Source: Certhia americana (lineage: Eukaryota > Chordata > Aves > Passeriformes > Certhiidae). From it: a stretch of DNA of 64,000 nucleotides. Shown here in pieces: positions 14,301 through 27,925 of the stretch (its first letter is position 1; every line of letters begins with the position of its first letter). Under the pieces are notes generated by a model. It searched no databases. It had not been told where the DNA came from and was given only the letters and a program-made list of their open reading frames with translations. The stretch lies in contig CM031864.1 in the NCBI GenBank assembly GCA_018697195.1, positions 21,947,943-22,011,942 on the forward strand. The letters run 5' to 3'. The translations under genes were made by a program, and so were the position numbers.

Positions 14301-17300
14301 CATAGCAAAACAAGCAAATGCACATTGTTACAAATAGCATGGCCTCTTATCATATGTGAAACAGAGATGCTGCTTTTCAAAGGATGAAAAAATTGGCTCC
14401 TATGAGCACAATATCCAGTGCTTCAAAACCTGCTGAATTACCAAAGCATCTTCTACATTGTGCAACAAAGGCACGCACTCAGCTTCATCACACACAGCTC
14501 AAGCGAGCAGATCCAGCACGCTTTAAATTATTTTGAACAGATCTGGCACAACCTTTTTGTAGTTCAAAAGAACCTGCCACAGCATCCATAGAAGATCTGC
14601 AATCGCTCACTCCAGTGTCCTGGGCACAGAGATGCTGTGAACACAGTACAAAGTCAGCACAAGCATCTCATAACTCTTGTTGACATTATGACAGCTCCCA
14701 AGGCCAAGAGCCAAACTCTGTAATTCCTACTTGTGTTGCTCACAGGCTAAAGAAACACAGTGTCACTCTGAGGGCAAAGGCATTTTTCCATTTTCTTGCA
14801 TAGCTGATTGTACATATAAAAGTTAACATTAAACATCTGACTAAAACTGGTCAGAGAACACCATATTTTCTCTGGAGAAAAAAAGAGTTGTAGCATCTAC
14901 CTTGGCTAAAATCCAAACTAACATCAAAGCACTCTTGTATCCAGGGCAGTGGAAAAAGATCCATCAGCATTCAAGAGAGCAGACTGCAAAAACTCTTTCC
15001 TACCAATTCCCATACAGAAATTTTGTTGTAAGACCCACATACGTCCCATCTCTAACTCTGAAGAATTAAGAGTGCAGCAAGGAATGAGAGTGCTGCCACA
15101 CCTCTAAATGCTAATAATTTTAACACTGTTTTGTTGTTTCATCATGTAGCAGCTATACACTTTGGAAAATGAGATATGTAATGCTACAGTGATAGCTGCT
15201 TACAGCAGGGTCATGAGATAAATACAAACACAACAGATATATTCAATTTTGTATATACAGGGGTCATTAATAAGTAAGATTCAACAATGATAATAAACCT
15301 TGAAAACAAATTAACTGGTCGATTTTCTTCTTACTGAGTTCACATTTTTCTCATTTGTTCTGGCTGGCAGCATAGCAACCTATTAGTTAAGAACGGCTTG
15401 TTTGCTTTGTCAGAGCTGTGGTCCAGATGTCTATACGTGTATATCATTACATAAATTACAAGTTTAAAAGTAAAGTTTTTGTTAACATCAGACTGTAAAT
15501 TCTTAGAATATGGGAGGTGGTGGTGGTGGTTTTTTGGGAGTTTTGTTCGGCAGATTGGTTTTTTTGGGGTTTTGGGTTTTTTTGCTGACTTGAAATAAAA
15601 CATTACATAAAGGAGAAAGATATTCAAACACTGAAAATCCACATCAACATGCTGAGTTTATTACAGAACAGCTCGCTGGAAATTATTGGGTACTAATCTT
15701 TTAATACTGCAGCTGATCCTTGGTCAACCTGTTACAAGAGCAAATTGCCATTCCCAGCTGTGCCATACTATAAGAGGATAAACATCAGAGTGGCCCTTAG
15801 GAACAACCTATTTCAAGAATATCTCCTCAATCTTTTACAGCTAATCAGAGTGACATTAACCAAAGGAAAGCTGCCAGAAGGGAGCATATGTAAATCGCAA
15901 TCCAACTGGATGCAGTAAAGAACTTGGTTTTCTTTAAATGCAGTAAGATATTGAAAATTCACTATTAAAGGACTGCAGAATTATGACTCAGGGATCTAAC
16001 ACCCAAAAAATCTGGGCCTAAGTACTTAGGAGAGCCTCTTCTCTCTCATTGCAATGAAGCCGCAGTGGAGCTTAGGGGGGAGTTATGTACCTTAGTGCTC
16101 AGCTCATTTCAAGGAGAACGTGGTGGACTACCACGTCTGAAGTTGAAGTGCCAACCAGAGTATGACATACATTTGGGAATCCAAATGTCTCTGGGTCTTA
16201 CCAGCTGCTACATAAGATAAATTTCCACTGAAACAAGTTGTGATCAGCATTTTTTCATTCCTCAAATGCATTTTCTCTTTCAGTTTCTACAACTTTCATT
16301 TTCATTTGTACTTGCTCTACCTTGTGCTTCCTTCACAATTTCAAGATGACTGCTCTAAGTCATGACTGAACAAGAACCCCCTTCTGCACTCACAGCAAGT
16401 CTTGTCTAAAAAAAGACTATCAGCATTTGCAAGCTTTTTAAGGCAGAAATATTTACTTACTGTTTGCACAGCACCTAAAGGCATGGGACTGTCAATCTCT
16501 ATAAGGTCTTTGGCCACTACTGCAATATTAACATTACATAATAACTTTAAATTTATAATCCTTTTGCTTTCTGTTGCCTATGGAAAAGTGTATTCATATT
16601 AATTGTCACATGTCAGATGACTAAACACCACTTCTTTTTAATATGCCCACCCCATTCCAAGACGACAGTATAGAGTAACTGCAGAATCACACTGTTTATT
16701 TAATGTACTACAAGATGGCAAATAACCTCCTTCACTTCCCAAAACATTTATGAAGATAAACAAAGGCTTCTAGAGAAAACTATTTTACTGTTGTCTTTCC
16801 AGTAATCACAGAAATATGGACTGGACAATTTTTAATACTGATAAAACCTAGCATATGGGCAGGGCCAAGCTCTATGAAAGCCATGCTCATTCTTCTACAC
16901 TCTAACCCATTCCTTTGGGTTAAAACATCAGAGGAAGAAAAAGATATTTCTGCACAAATAACCACCCCCCAAGGCAGTACCCATCCCATGGTGTGGGCAG
17001 GAAGGGCTGTGTTCCCTGCCTGCTCCCTCCCCATCACAAACAGCTCAGCTGCATTCACGGAGCGGAGCATGACCCAGGCCAGGGAGCAGCTGACTCTAAC
17101 TACCGCTCTTGAGCGTTAATTGCTATCTCTCTCGTCTTGCTTTACACAGTGTTAGTACTCATACTGTCGGCTCCTGCTGGAATTACAGCTTGAAGAGTGG
17201 AAGGGCACAAACCGTCTTGACATTTGACTACTGAAAACCGGGGAGTGGTGTTAATCACTGAAAATATGAGAGTATATGAGAACTGCTAATTAAACAGGTA

Positions 17301-20300
17301 GCTGAATATCATTGATACATATTTCCATTACTTATGCCAGAGCTAGATCTAAAAGCTGCCAATAAAGAACGATTCTTCTTACCAGATTTACAAGCTCTTC
17401 CTTGGCACACGTGCCTGCTACAGCACAGGCCAAAGGGCTTCACAGGATGGACAGGTATTATATGCATTTTTTTTTATCCCCCACTCACTAACATCTTCAA
17501 CAAAAATGGTAGATTCATCTTTGGCCTTCTACCTGCATGGGGAATATTTGGCCAACCCTCATAAAATGAGTCCAGTTTGAAAGCAGACATTACAAAATAA
17601 TTTCAGGCACGCAGACAGTCCTTCCCATCCAAACTGTGTGTTGTTCTGCTGATGCTGCCAGAATCACCGGAAAGGCCTCTCCAAACCCACAGAAATTACT
17701 TCCCTTTCGTGCTTCGCTCTGTGCAGAAGGAAGGACAGTCTTGTGGCTCACAGAGACTTGGCTGTCAGCATGTGTGCCTTCTATTCCTGGAGGTCACCAA
17801 CTTCTCTTGTGACTTTGGGACAGTTATCAAACTTCTCCATCCACTAAAATGTCTGTCTGCTATACAACATAACAATTCAATTTTGCCCTTCAATGAAATA
17901 ACCTTTGGAAAATGTTATAGCTCGGCATAGACAGGAAGCAGTGTAAGAGTTAAAAAAATTGTTATTTTCATGGTGCTATTATTTAGTGGCATTTCAATTC
18001 TCTCTGAGTAAAACTTTCATCAGATATATAGTGTCTATCTCTGAATATTGTCTACAGGGTCAAGGCACAGAGAGGTAACTATTTAAATATACCTTCTTTT
18101 CTGCACCTGATGGAGGAATGTGGCAAGTACAACCAAAGCAAGCACATCTTGAACTCACTCCACCTTCATAGTTACGGTAATTTTCAAGACTAAAGACAGC
18201 AATACTGTTTATTTGTATTTCTTGTAAATCCCTCCCCAGGCAACTGCTATCAGATCAATATTCTACATCAAACGATTACTGAAAGTTTTCAAGGTCTGCC
18301 TCATTTTATTGTAATTAGATGTATTTCCAGACCCCACCAGCACAGTGCAGTGTAACAGGTGTCCACCTGAGTGACACAACTCACATGGCTCAAAGGAAGG
18401 AGCAGCCATATTTGTACACATCCTTTTCCTCCTAATTCCCAGTGCTAACATGGATTCTGACACAAAACCAAACGATGTGCAGGACCTTTGTGAGGCTGCT
18501 CTACTGCAAAGCTGGCTGGAAAGATGACACACAAGGAGGTGGCACTCTCGCCACATTCTAAAATATTTTCTGAAGGTTAGAAACAATAGTTTTCAAAAAA
18601 ATTTGAATTCCACAAATAGACAGACACATAAGGGAGGTTTCCACTGACAGACTTCAAACACTATATATTTCAATTAAAGCTGAAGGAAGCTGCTTTTTAA
18701 TTCAGAGTAAATCAATTTCTTCAATCTTGACATTAAAGAAAAAATGTTACCTTATGTAAATAACCAAGCAACCTTGAACTGGAACTTGCAATTAATTTCA
18801 GAGCTCATGTTCTCAGCCTACCTCAACAAAACAAATTTCAGATGGCTCATCAGAACACAGAGACTGAAATAAACTAAGTCTGAAATAAAGGTAAAAAAAA
18901 AGTTGGAGATACAATTTCTTTTCCTTACATCATACATTTTTCTCTTCAGCTCTGGGGCTGCCTAGCTTAAGGGCTGCTGTAACAACACAAGAAGTGATGT
19001 CATCCCAGGGCATTTTTTTTCATCAAAAGCACTGTATCGATCACCATTGTCTATGACTTGCTAATCAGTTTCAAAAATAGTTCATATTAAATTAAGCTAT
19101 TGAGTGCTGGATTACAGGTGTCTTCTCACATTTTCATTTCTCAGATAGAAGCAAAGTGAAATTGCCATCTAAAACATTCTGTGCCTTGTATTACTCATAA
19201 CTTTTTACTGAAATGATTCCAGATCTACTGCAGAAATACTAATTCTGGTTTTGTTCATGGAGCTTCAGTGCAGAAGTTTTGCTCCTTCAAGGCCACTGTG
19301 CACAGAATTATCTGGAAATGCCATGTGCACTGAGAGTATGTAGGGTGTGCAGGAGGAGGTCAAGAGGTTTTGTGCTCGACATTACCATCACTAAATATTG
19401 ATGCAATTAGGGCACATCCCCAAGCACGAATAAGCTACTCAGGTTCTGCTTCTCTGCAATTGTAACACAGTTACAACATTGTTGTCTTGCTTGGTGTTTC
19501 CTAAGCAATAGTCAAGCGTGCACAAGTTTTATGTTCTGCTTTCATGCTGCAATATGAAGAGTAAGTCAAACTGTTGTTTGACTGAAAATATGGATTATGT
19601 AAAAATTAAGTCCTTTCTCACCCAAACTGGTACTAACAGCACTGTTTTCAAGCTAGTCACCCCCTCCAATGAAAACAGGTTTGTTCAGAACCCATTTGAT
19701 AATTTTCTATAGCATCTATGTCTACAGGAACAGCTCTGTGCAGAAGAAAAGATAAATATGGAAGCTGTTAATGGGATCAAGCTGTTAATTGTCATTGTCT
19801 TAGCTCCCAGAGGCTCCAAGAGCTGACATGGAGACTAGAAGAGAAACTTGGCTTTCAGAACTGATTTCAGTGCAGCAGCATGAGCTACCATCACTAATGA
19901 AGGAGTAAAGTTGTTTTCAATTGACACAATTTGAGATGTTACAGGGACCTTCCTTTTGTTGAGGTCAAGTTGAAAATCAGAACCAGCAGCAATTAATCTT
20001 TTTCCTCCACGTGCATTAAATTCCTTGTCAATGACAAGCAATCCTCATTCCAGAGGGTCACACATACTACACAGAGCATGAAAATACAAAGATGCTGCAT
20101 GTGTTTTTATCCCACCCAAACTGTCGGCTCATTAGTTTCCTGAGGGTAACAGTTCTATTTTTATCATTTGTCCAGATGTTTCTATAATTTGAAAAACTTC
20201 CCAAGAAATGTCATAATTTCCAGCTGTTTACTGATTAAATTAACTATCAAATACAGTATTTAAAGTCTGATCAAAGGAGGTTGTTCAAGCTCGTCCTCTT

Positions 20301-22880
20301 TGCCTCCCCACTACAGCTAATAAAACCCAACAAATTAAAACCCACAAACTCAATTATTGTGAACAGAAAAGGACAATAAATTCTCCTACTTTACAACCAG
20401 CTAAGGAAAACTGAAAACAAAACGTTCTCCCTCTTACAAAGATACAGTGTAGTCACAGGAATATAGAAGGAAGGAGAAGTTTGTCTGCCAGACATTCCTA
20501 AGGAGTGTGTCCGAATAATTAGGTGTAGGGAGCACATTTGAATAGTCTGAGAACACTCTGATTTTTTTTGCTTGAAGTTCTCAATAACTAAAAATTGCAT
20601 TAATTAACACCTGAGGGAATATTCATGCATTTTTCATACACAAAAAACAATCTGCATGCTAATGCCATCCAGATTCTCCCTGAGTGACTCAATCTGACTG
20701 GAGCCAGTCAGTAAAGAAAGGACTTTTCAACCCTTGCACTCGCCCCCAGAGAGAGCACACTGCAGGAACAAGGGAAAAGGAGTTTTGGTTGGCTTGGGTT
20801 ACATTGATTCATGAGGCCAGTGCCTACTGAAGGACAAACCAGCTGCTGAACACATTCTGCTTTAGTGTAACATCTTTTCCCAAGGCCCCTAGTAAGTTTA
20901 AAAGTGAACAAAAATTGCCTATTGCCTGTTTCACTAGAAAAGGAAAACATCTGACATGTTCTTAGGAAATAAGCTATGAGAAACTATCAGGAGACAAACA
21001 GTTTAAATAAAACCACTGAAATGTCTGTACGTACACAGATAGAAGAGAAAGTCTGCTTTATCCTCTCAGCTTTGATATCTGCTGGCAGATGTTGATTTTC
21101 TGTCTCAAAATGAGTACTTCTGAAAGGAGATTGCCTATAGAACCAAACTGAAATTAAGCATAAGAAGTTAGTCAAAATGCCCCATATTTTTACACCTCTT
21201 CTTCATGTCTCCATCACACGCTTCTGGTTTTTTTAACAGGGCTTTAAGACCTTCCACTTTATATTTAGCTACTGATATACAACTGTAAACTGAGGTTCAA
21301 CAACATGATCCATGAGTTTAATCATGAACACTGTATATTTCCTCACCCTGACAGCTTAAGACAACTTAATGAAATATTTATTATTGATTTAAACTCTTTA
21401 AGCTGAACTACATTTGTGTCTTAATTCTATAATCATCTGGGGACGCATCAAAATATGCAACCCCTAAAAATGGAAGAAACCTCCAAAATACTCTCTGGCA
21501 GATCAATAGCTTTAAAGGTATAAAAACAAAAACTAAAATGTTACAAACATTACAAACTGGTTTTGTTATTTTGCACTGATTTGATCCCTTTCTATGTACA
21601 TTAAGCACTGATCCCTTCTGATAAGATCCAAACACATGCAGAACACTTTAATCCCATATATGCCACCTCACAAATGCCTCAAAATATGGGAGAGCGTGTA
21701 GCTGCCTAATGTAGCAGCCTGCAATGGGGGACAAAGTGATTCAGGAATACAAGTTAATGACCTTTATTCCCATGCTGGCTACTGAAGCCTCTAAGAAGAT
21801 CCTGAACTTCCACCTCTGGAAAACAATGCTAGCTGTGAGGAAGCAGCTCATGCTCTAGACCTATTCCAACCCTGATGCCCTGCTGAGGCTCTGGACAGCA
21901 CTCCTGTGGACAGTCCAGTGCATGAAGGAATGCTCTTTCCATGACATCCTCTCTCTAAGGAGGCACTTGAATGATTTTCATACAAGCAGTTGAAAGCCAT
22001 CAAGTCACTAAGAACTTCAAAATTGAAGCTTACTTAGGGAGGACATGAGAGGCAGCTTCCCCCTTCTGCAAAGCACCTTATACAGAGAACCACAGAAAGG
22101 GTTTGTTGAATTTGGGTCATTTCTCAGCACATACATTCCTGTGTTTGTGGAACTTCAACTATGAATAAGGTATACTTGAAAGTTAAATAAAAAGAGCCTG
22201 TAATTACAAGTTTCAAGTAGTTCCATTGAATAACAGCTTCTGGGGATAGAGATAGATGCTTTGAGCATTGGCTATTTACCAATCAGCTTTCATGGTGACC
22301 TCCAGCTCTTGTACCTTTACATGGAGTAAATCACCTAAAAGTGGATTTCTGGCACCTGGGAAACTTTCAGAACTTTGGGGATCTTAGATGTCATTTGACT
22401 TGTTTCTCACAGCACAATGGGAAATTAAAGGAGATGAACATACAGAATGACTAAAGAGGATTAATGAAACTAGCAAGAATGAAACATCCAATTATTTGTT
22501 CAAAGTTTCTCATGAGAAATTAAGTGTGGTCAGACAGAGCATCAGATTTCAGCCCAGAATGCTTATTGAGGCCTTTGCATTTGCCTACACACTTCACTTA
22601 GACTGGAGACTGTTTAGCTGAGGCATCCCTGTCCTCAAACTCCAGCAGAAAATGTTAATAGAATCGACATTCTGGGAATGAAATTGGCTGACCGGCTGAC
22701 TGCTCAAAGGCGATCAAAAACCTTTTGTCTTTGTGCGTATTGCCACCCTAAGTGACCTACAGCAGTAAAGGACTGTCTGTGATACATGTTGCCACATATT
22801 TGAATTATTCTAGTTTTAATTAGTGTCTGAAGCAATAGGAATCCCTTGAGGAGATTTCTGCCCTGTCAGGAAAAAACTGT
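11345..22880. other. Intergenic, no gene recognised
   Basis: A long AT-rich stretch with no exon or intact element that I can support. An A14 tract with A-rich flank is at 11505-11545. A G/T-rich patch with short GGT repeats lies at about 15512-15590. Weak MIR-like snatches near 17805-17860 and 18062-18092 were too decayed to call. Confidence 0.5.
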
Positions 22881-23056
22881 TGACCTTCAGCCTCGGGTTT
22901 CATTGCTCACTTCGATCCCATCTCTTACTCCCCTCCCCTCTTGCCCACTCCCCACCTTAGCGGTGGGAAGCCCTCTGCACGCCCAGAGCCTGACGAGGCA
23001 CAGAGCCGTAGAGTCGGAACATGTCGTGACTGCAGTCCTTCCCTCCATCACTCACA

Positions 23057-23139
23057 ATCGCCCCTCACCCGCCACCTCCACAGCTCCTTCCGTGAGGGCG
23101 GCGGGATCGCCCCTCACACCCGCCTCCTCCACAGCTCCT
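23057..23139. repeat. About 50-bp direct repeat abutting the gap
   Basis: A block beginning 'atcgcccctcac' and ending 'ccacagctcct' occurs at 23057-23088. It recurs with small differences at 23107-23139, where the second copy runs straight into the N gap. The period is about 50 bases, with the spacer rich in 'gcgg'. This suggests that the unresolved bases continue a longer tandem array. Confidence 0.8.
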
Positions 23140-23149
23140 NNNNNNNNNN
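23140..23149. other. Assembly gap of 10 N
   Basis: Ten consecutive undefined bases. A run of exactly ten is often a placeholder, so the true missing length is unknown. It sits between two GC-rich repeat blocks, the usual reason for such gaps. Confidence 0.95.
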
Positions 23150-23174
23150 GCGCGGGAGCAACAGCCGGGCCGGG

Positions 23175-23272
23175 CAAAAACCGAGGGAAAACGGAGGGGA
23201 AAACGAAGGGAAAGCCGAGGAGAAAACCGAGGGGAAAACCGAGGGGAAAACCGAGGGGAAAGGAGCCGAGAA
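23175..23272 (+). repeat. 12-bp purine-rich minisatellite
   Basis: Seven to eight copies of a 12-base unit close to 'aaaaccgagggg' lie in tandem. The last three complete units are essentially identical and the first ones diverged. Because 12 is a multiple of three, every frame stays open, which explains the artificial Lys/Gly/Pro/Arg-rich peptides on this strand. I do not regard it as coding. Confidence 0.88.
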
Positions 23273-23335
23273 GCAGCTGCTGCCGCCGCCGGCACTGCCC
23301 TCCCTGCCCCAGCACTGACTGGCTCCTGAAGGGAA

Positions 23336-25632
23336 AGCCCTGCGCAAAACTCAAATATTGTCATTTGCAATTCAGAGAGCACAAGACCCCCTCAATCCAC
23401 GAGTGCTTCCAGTGAGAGAAGGCAGTTAAAACACTGGGCCCTGTAGTTTGGCACTTTTCTTCTTTTAAACCAAAATTTACCACTGCAGCTCATAGTGGGT
23501 TCTCAGTGTTCTCCACAAGAGAGAGAGAAAAAAAGAGAGAGAGATACTCTCTTTACTGGCAGTGTTAGAGATTGCTGTATTAGGGTGGGAGATGCCAATT
23601 AAAAATAAACTAGGAGAAAAGGCTAAAAACAATCAAGAAGGAAAACAAATTTCTTTTTAGAGATGAAAGACTACCTTTGAGATTAATGTTAATTTATCCC
23701 AGCAGGCAGCTTTGGCAATCAACTTTTTTTAGAATATGATTGATTTCCTGCTTCCATTAGGCTTCTTCTCACACTGTAGTATCTTAATCATCAAACCAAG
23801 AGAAAAATCTCTGCCAAAATATTGCACAATATTTTTAACAAGCACTGCTGTAATCCAAGGTCTTAATTTTTAATCAGAATATTATTTGTATCATAGCACA
23901 ACCTCAGGCTACACACTGAACCATCACAGTATGACGGTAGTCCCAGGGAGCTGAACACCTACAAGATAAGAAAAGAGACCAGAGATGCTGGGGAAGGAGA
24001 TATACAAGATCAGTAGCAGAACTGAGATGAAAATCTCCATCTGCATGACACTCTTATCTAGAGGGCCATACTGTTTCCCATCAAAATGCCATACTGAGGA
24101 AATGAGTGCCATTAGATTGCAGCCCAGCAAATGCCTCACAGCAAGGTACGAACACTGTGTACAAGTCTGCAGGAACAAGTAAGAACATTGAATAAATCTT
24201 CCTTTATCTGTTTTTTCTCTAGGACAGAGAAAGCAACTGGAGAAGTAAACTAAAATCAGATACTCCTTAAGGGACCAGTGAGCAATATTAATGTCTAAGC
24301 CAAATCAACTTCAAGAGGATGGCAGCATTGTGACTGATTCAGAAGTGCTCCTACTCCAGCACCAATTCCCCGTGGAGAAATGCAACACCACACCCTCATC
24401 TTCTTTTCAGCTGTGCAGCATCTGCCAAACTTTGGCTGATTGGCAAAAGAAAAATTAAACATTTATGCAGCAGATGGATCAGATGTGTGCACTGTCACTC
24501 ATTCATTAGTACAGACCCTTCATGAGGATAAGTTACATATTGCTGCCACCCCAGAGGCAGAAGGCTTTGTACGAGCAAGTCACGGAGTTTTGGGGAGTTC
24601 AGTAGTTTTCCACCCAGACAGCACAACCTTTTCCTAAGCCATAAAGAGTAATTTCAGAGCTTCTGTTATGAACAAGATCACTGTGGTATGCATGAGTCAG
24701 AATTTTATATCCTTCCTCATCACCACCAAAATTTGCAATAACATCTCAATCCTTCTTACCTTCTGAAACCTTTGCAAAATCCATCCAGCTAGTGAGAAAT
24801 AAGAAGAAAAAGCTTGGGAAAGAAATTCTAAAATGTAGTTCTTTTCTGTATACTGCAAGCAACCTTTGAGCTGACAGTAAAAACTTTCACATTTGAGATA
24901 CATACAGAATTGGAATTGCTAGCTTTAGAATTTAAAGGTGCAAAGGTGATTTTTTTAATATGAATCTATTTTCAGGATGCTTCAGAGCTACTGCCAGGAT
25001 TGAGACAGGATTTCTGGGTAATCTTGGTGGTACAGATTACTATTGGTAAACCAAGTCCTATTAAGGCACCCCAGCCTCTGAACTTCTCCTTTACTCAGTT
25101 ATTGCTCAGCCCCAACTATTTGACAAGCTTGCTTCAGTTTTTTCCACTGGAAGGAATGAATGCGGCACATACAGACACACACTGAAGCAATTTAATGAAG
25201 CTAATAGGCCTGCAGTTATCAGAGGAGGTCATAAAAGGAGATAAGAGTGTGGACTTAAAAATCCATGAAGCTATGCTATGTTAGCCTAGTAGGGTTAGAT
25301 AGAGCAGACATAGACAAATCCCCTATAGAAATGGTATCAATGCAATGAATGGAAGTGCTGGAAGAGACAGAGGCTGCTGCATCTACACAGCAAGCCAGTT
25401 GAAGTTAAGGAATTTGTTTAATTAGGGAAAGCAAAATGGCCCCATTACCAAACTGCAACACACATGGTATGAAGGCATGAGGAAGGCTTCAGGATCATGC
25501 CATCACATGGCTTAGCTGGGCATATCCTGCACTGTTATAAACTGGTTTTTCTCTGCTTTGAAGATAACTGCAGGGAATGAAATTGAACGTTGAGCCTGAC
25601 AGCCATTCCCTCCACAAAATGATTACAACACG
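23336..25632. other. Intergenic, no gene recognised
   Basis: AT-rich again directly after the island. A (GA)n-like run sits at 23517-23553. No exon is recognisable. Confidence 0.5.
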
Positions 25633-25647
25633 ACAGTAGATGGCACT
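25633..25647 (+). promoter_or_regulatory. CTCF-like binding site
   Basis: The 15-mer 'acagtagatggcact' agrees with the vertebrate CTCF core (CCASYAGRKGGCRSY) at 14 of 15 positions; only the first base differs. It lies about 2.3 kb beyond the predicted 3' end of SLC25A24, a plausible place for an insulator or loop anchor. Occupancy cannot be judged from sequence. Confidence 0.5.
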
Positions 25648-27925
25648 GCTGGAATGCAGTCTGAGCCTGCACGTTTCCTGCAAACACAGCCCAGAGGAGA
25701 GAGAGAGTTATGGCTGGATGAGGAGAGAGCTGTTCATACACAGGTTTCTAACACTTAAAACCCATGGCATTTGCTTTAGGGAGAAAGTGAGTTCTTCCAT
25801 ATCAGAGCCTCAGCAAGAGCTAAACTACAGGTCAAATGTGTTAACAAAAGGCTTAGTTTAAAATGGCAGGAGAACCCATCTGAAAGGTCATCTACTGTAC
25901 TCCCACCTTGCAAGCCAATGACTTTTGCCAACACCTACTTCAAGGGGATGGGCACTAGATATTCCAGTTCACATGAGCCTAGGGGGGACAAACTTATGGA
26001 TTTTCGCAGGAGTACCACTGACACATTATTTAAGAGAGTTTACTTCTCAATCTCCTACTTTTAGCTTGCAGGTGAAAGCTCTGCAGTGACAGCAGTTTCA
26101 GGCCTCCAAGAGTGTTCAAATAAAAGGCCATTCTGGAAGCTGTTCCAACTGCTGCACAAAGGAGATGCACAAACTTGGGGAAAAGAAGAAAAGGTTTTAT
26201 ACACATATATACATAAATAGATGTAAATGTATATGATATACACTATGGGTATTCTCTAAAACTTACACAGTTCATAACAGAACTCTTTGTTAACCCTTTA
26301 GCAAAGCACACGTAATGTGTAAGAGTTTAGGTGCACAATACTCAAGCACTGATTTAGTTGCCAAAACACAGAAATTTTTACCCTGGACAAATATTGACAG
26401 AAAAAAGTAATACTTCTACACTTTTTCAGACACCAAGAGGGCTTAGAAGCTAGACCTTATACACCAAGACTGTCAATATTCCAAAATCACTCTGTGTTAA
26501 ATATCCAGTTCTTATCCATTATGTTCTCCACAATGTACAGTTTAGGATCAGTGTCTTGTTTTAATTCAAGTCCTAAAAGCCATTCCCAATACACCTCTGA
26601 CATCAGAAGGGGAAGCATTTAAAAACCACACTTCCTTGCACAGTAAATAGCCTGCAGGTTGAGCCATCCTTGTTATTTTATGAATTTATATATGGCAATA
26701 TCACTTACTGCAACACACTTCTTGCTGTACCTTATCCAACCATTAAATGTCAGAAAGGCACAAAGAGAAAGCTGCCAATACATCCTGCCTGTACCAGCGA
26801 GTGCAGCCAGCTCAGAGGTGTGAAGCAAAGCAGGCAAACACAAAAGTCACCTCAGCATGGGCTAATTTGGGCACCAGGCAGGCCCACACCCAGTCCCACC
26901 TGGGAGTGCTGGGCACCAGGCATTCTCTAGCAGAAGGGAAAGCTGCCAAGGGGCTTTCAGCACACAGAGTTTCCCTTTCCATGAGCAGGGGTGCCAGGCA
27001 GCTTGGGCCCGGGCTGGTGGCACTGTAAGGAATGCCACTGCTGCAGTAGGCATGTCCTACCAGGAAGCCCACCACAGTCAAGAGGGAAAGCCACACACTG
27101 GCAGCACTATTGTAGATTTCATGCCATTTCTGCATTTTTTTCTAGTGCTAATGGTACTGAATTAGCTATCACACTCCACATATATCTTGAAGGCAAAACA
27201 AATAATCTTTCCCTTTCCTTTCTGGGCTCTTTTTGCAGAGCATTTGCAGTTAAAAGCATTCTTGCCTCAAGTCAAATTGAATAAGAAATTGTTCACTTAG
27301 TCAGGAATCATATACTGTGCATCTACCTCTTCCATTACTTAAAAAGAAAACTTCTAAACCTCATGTTACAAGAACTGTATTTGCAGCAATCAGAGACATG
27401 AAAAGCTTCCCCATATTTGTTTACAATTATCTTTAACATTTGAAGGATTGGTGTGAAAAACTCAAAAGGAGTTGTCAAAGCTGACTGCTAACAAGCTTTT
27501 AGTAACATAGCCATGCTACACATGCAGAGTAAATTAAGTCAATTACCTTGAAAAGATTTTATATTGATCCTTTGACTAACGAGTAAGATTAACAACAAAG
27601 CAAGATCAGCAGTAATACAAGCAAGTACAGTTGTCCCTGATTGTTAAGACTTCTGTCACTAAACATACACAGAAGCAAATTATCAGCTAATACTGTTCAG
27701 TGAACAGCAAAAATATTAAACATGTGGTCTTCCATTAAGCAATGAGACAGTTTTAAACAGGATGACAATCGACTTATCTCAAACTGTTTTCAAGTAATAG
27801 CAAAGCACAGTCTAGTCTGAAACCTATTTTTAGATCAATTGCCTTCATTTTTTACATTGAGTATTATGCATATAATGCAATAAAGAAGTGTCATCTATCA
27901 GACCTTGAAAAAAACACATCAACAC
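25648..27925. other. Intergenic, downstream of SLC25A24
   Basis: No gene recognised. AT-rich dinucleotide-like sequence occurs near 26195-26240, and a moderately GC-rich patch near 26800-27050 has only meaningless overlapping open frames. Confidence 0.5.

Larger units (their letters stand above)
22900..23335. promoter_or_regulatory. Orphan GC-rich island (partly unassembled)
   Basis: GC and CpG content rise sharply here against AT-rich flanks, as at the two gene promoters elsewhere in the window. The island has no recognisable exon beside it and is interrupted by an assembly gap and two kinds of tandem repeat. It could be a promoter of an unannotated non-coding transcript, a distal regulatory island, or simply a GC-rich minisatellite locus. 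The sequence alone does not decide. Confidence 0.5.

Noticed and set aside
17805..18092. Two further MIR-like snatches
   Set aside because: Only single short blocks resemble MIR ('gtgactttgggacagttat' and 'ggcacagagaggtaac'), without the ordered series of blocks seen at 11.1-11.3 kb.
22846..23415. Open frames through the 23-kb GC-rich island
   Set aside because: They cross an N gap, are driven by a 12-base repeat that keeps every frame open, and exist on both strands.
1..27900. VAV3 exons expected from mammalian gene order
   Set aside because: No peptide resembling VAV3 (CH, DH, PH, SH2 or SH3 segments) was seen in any frame.
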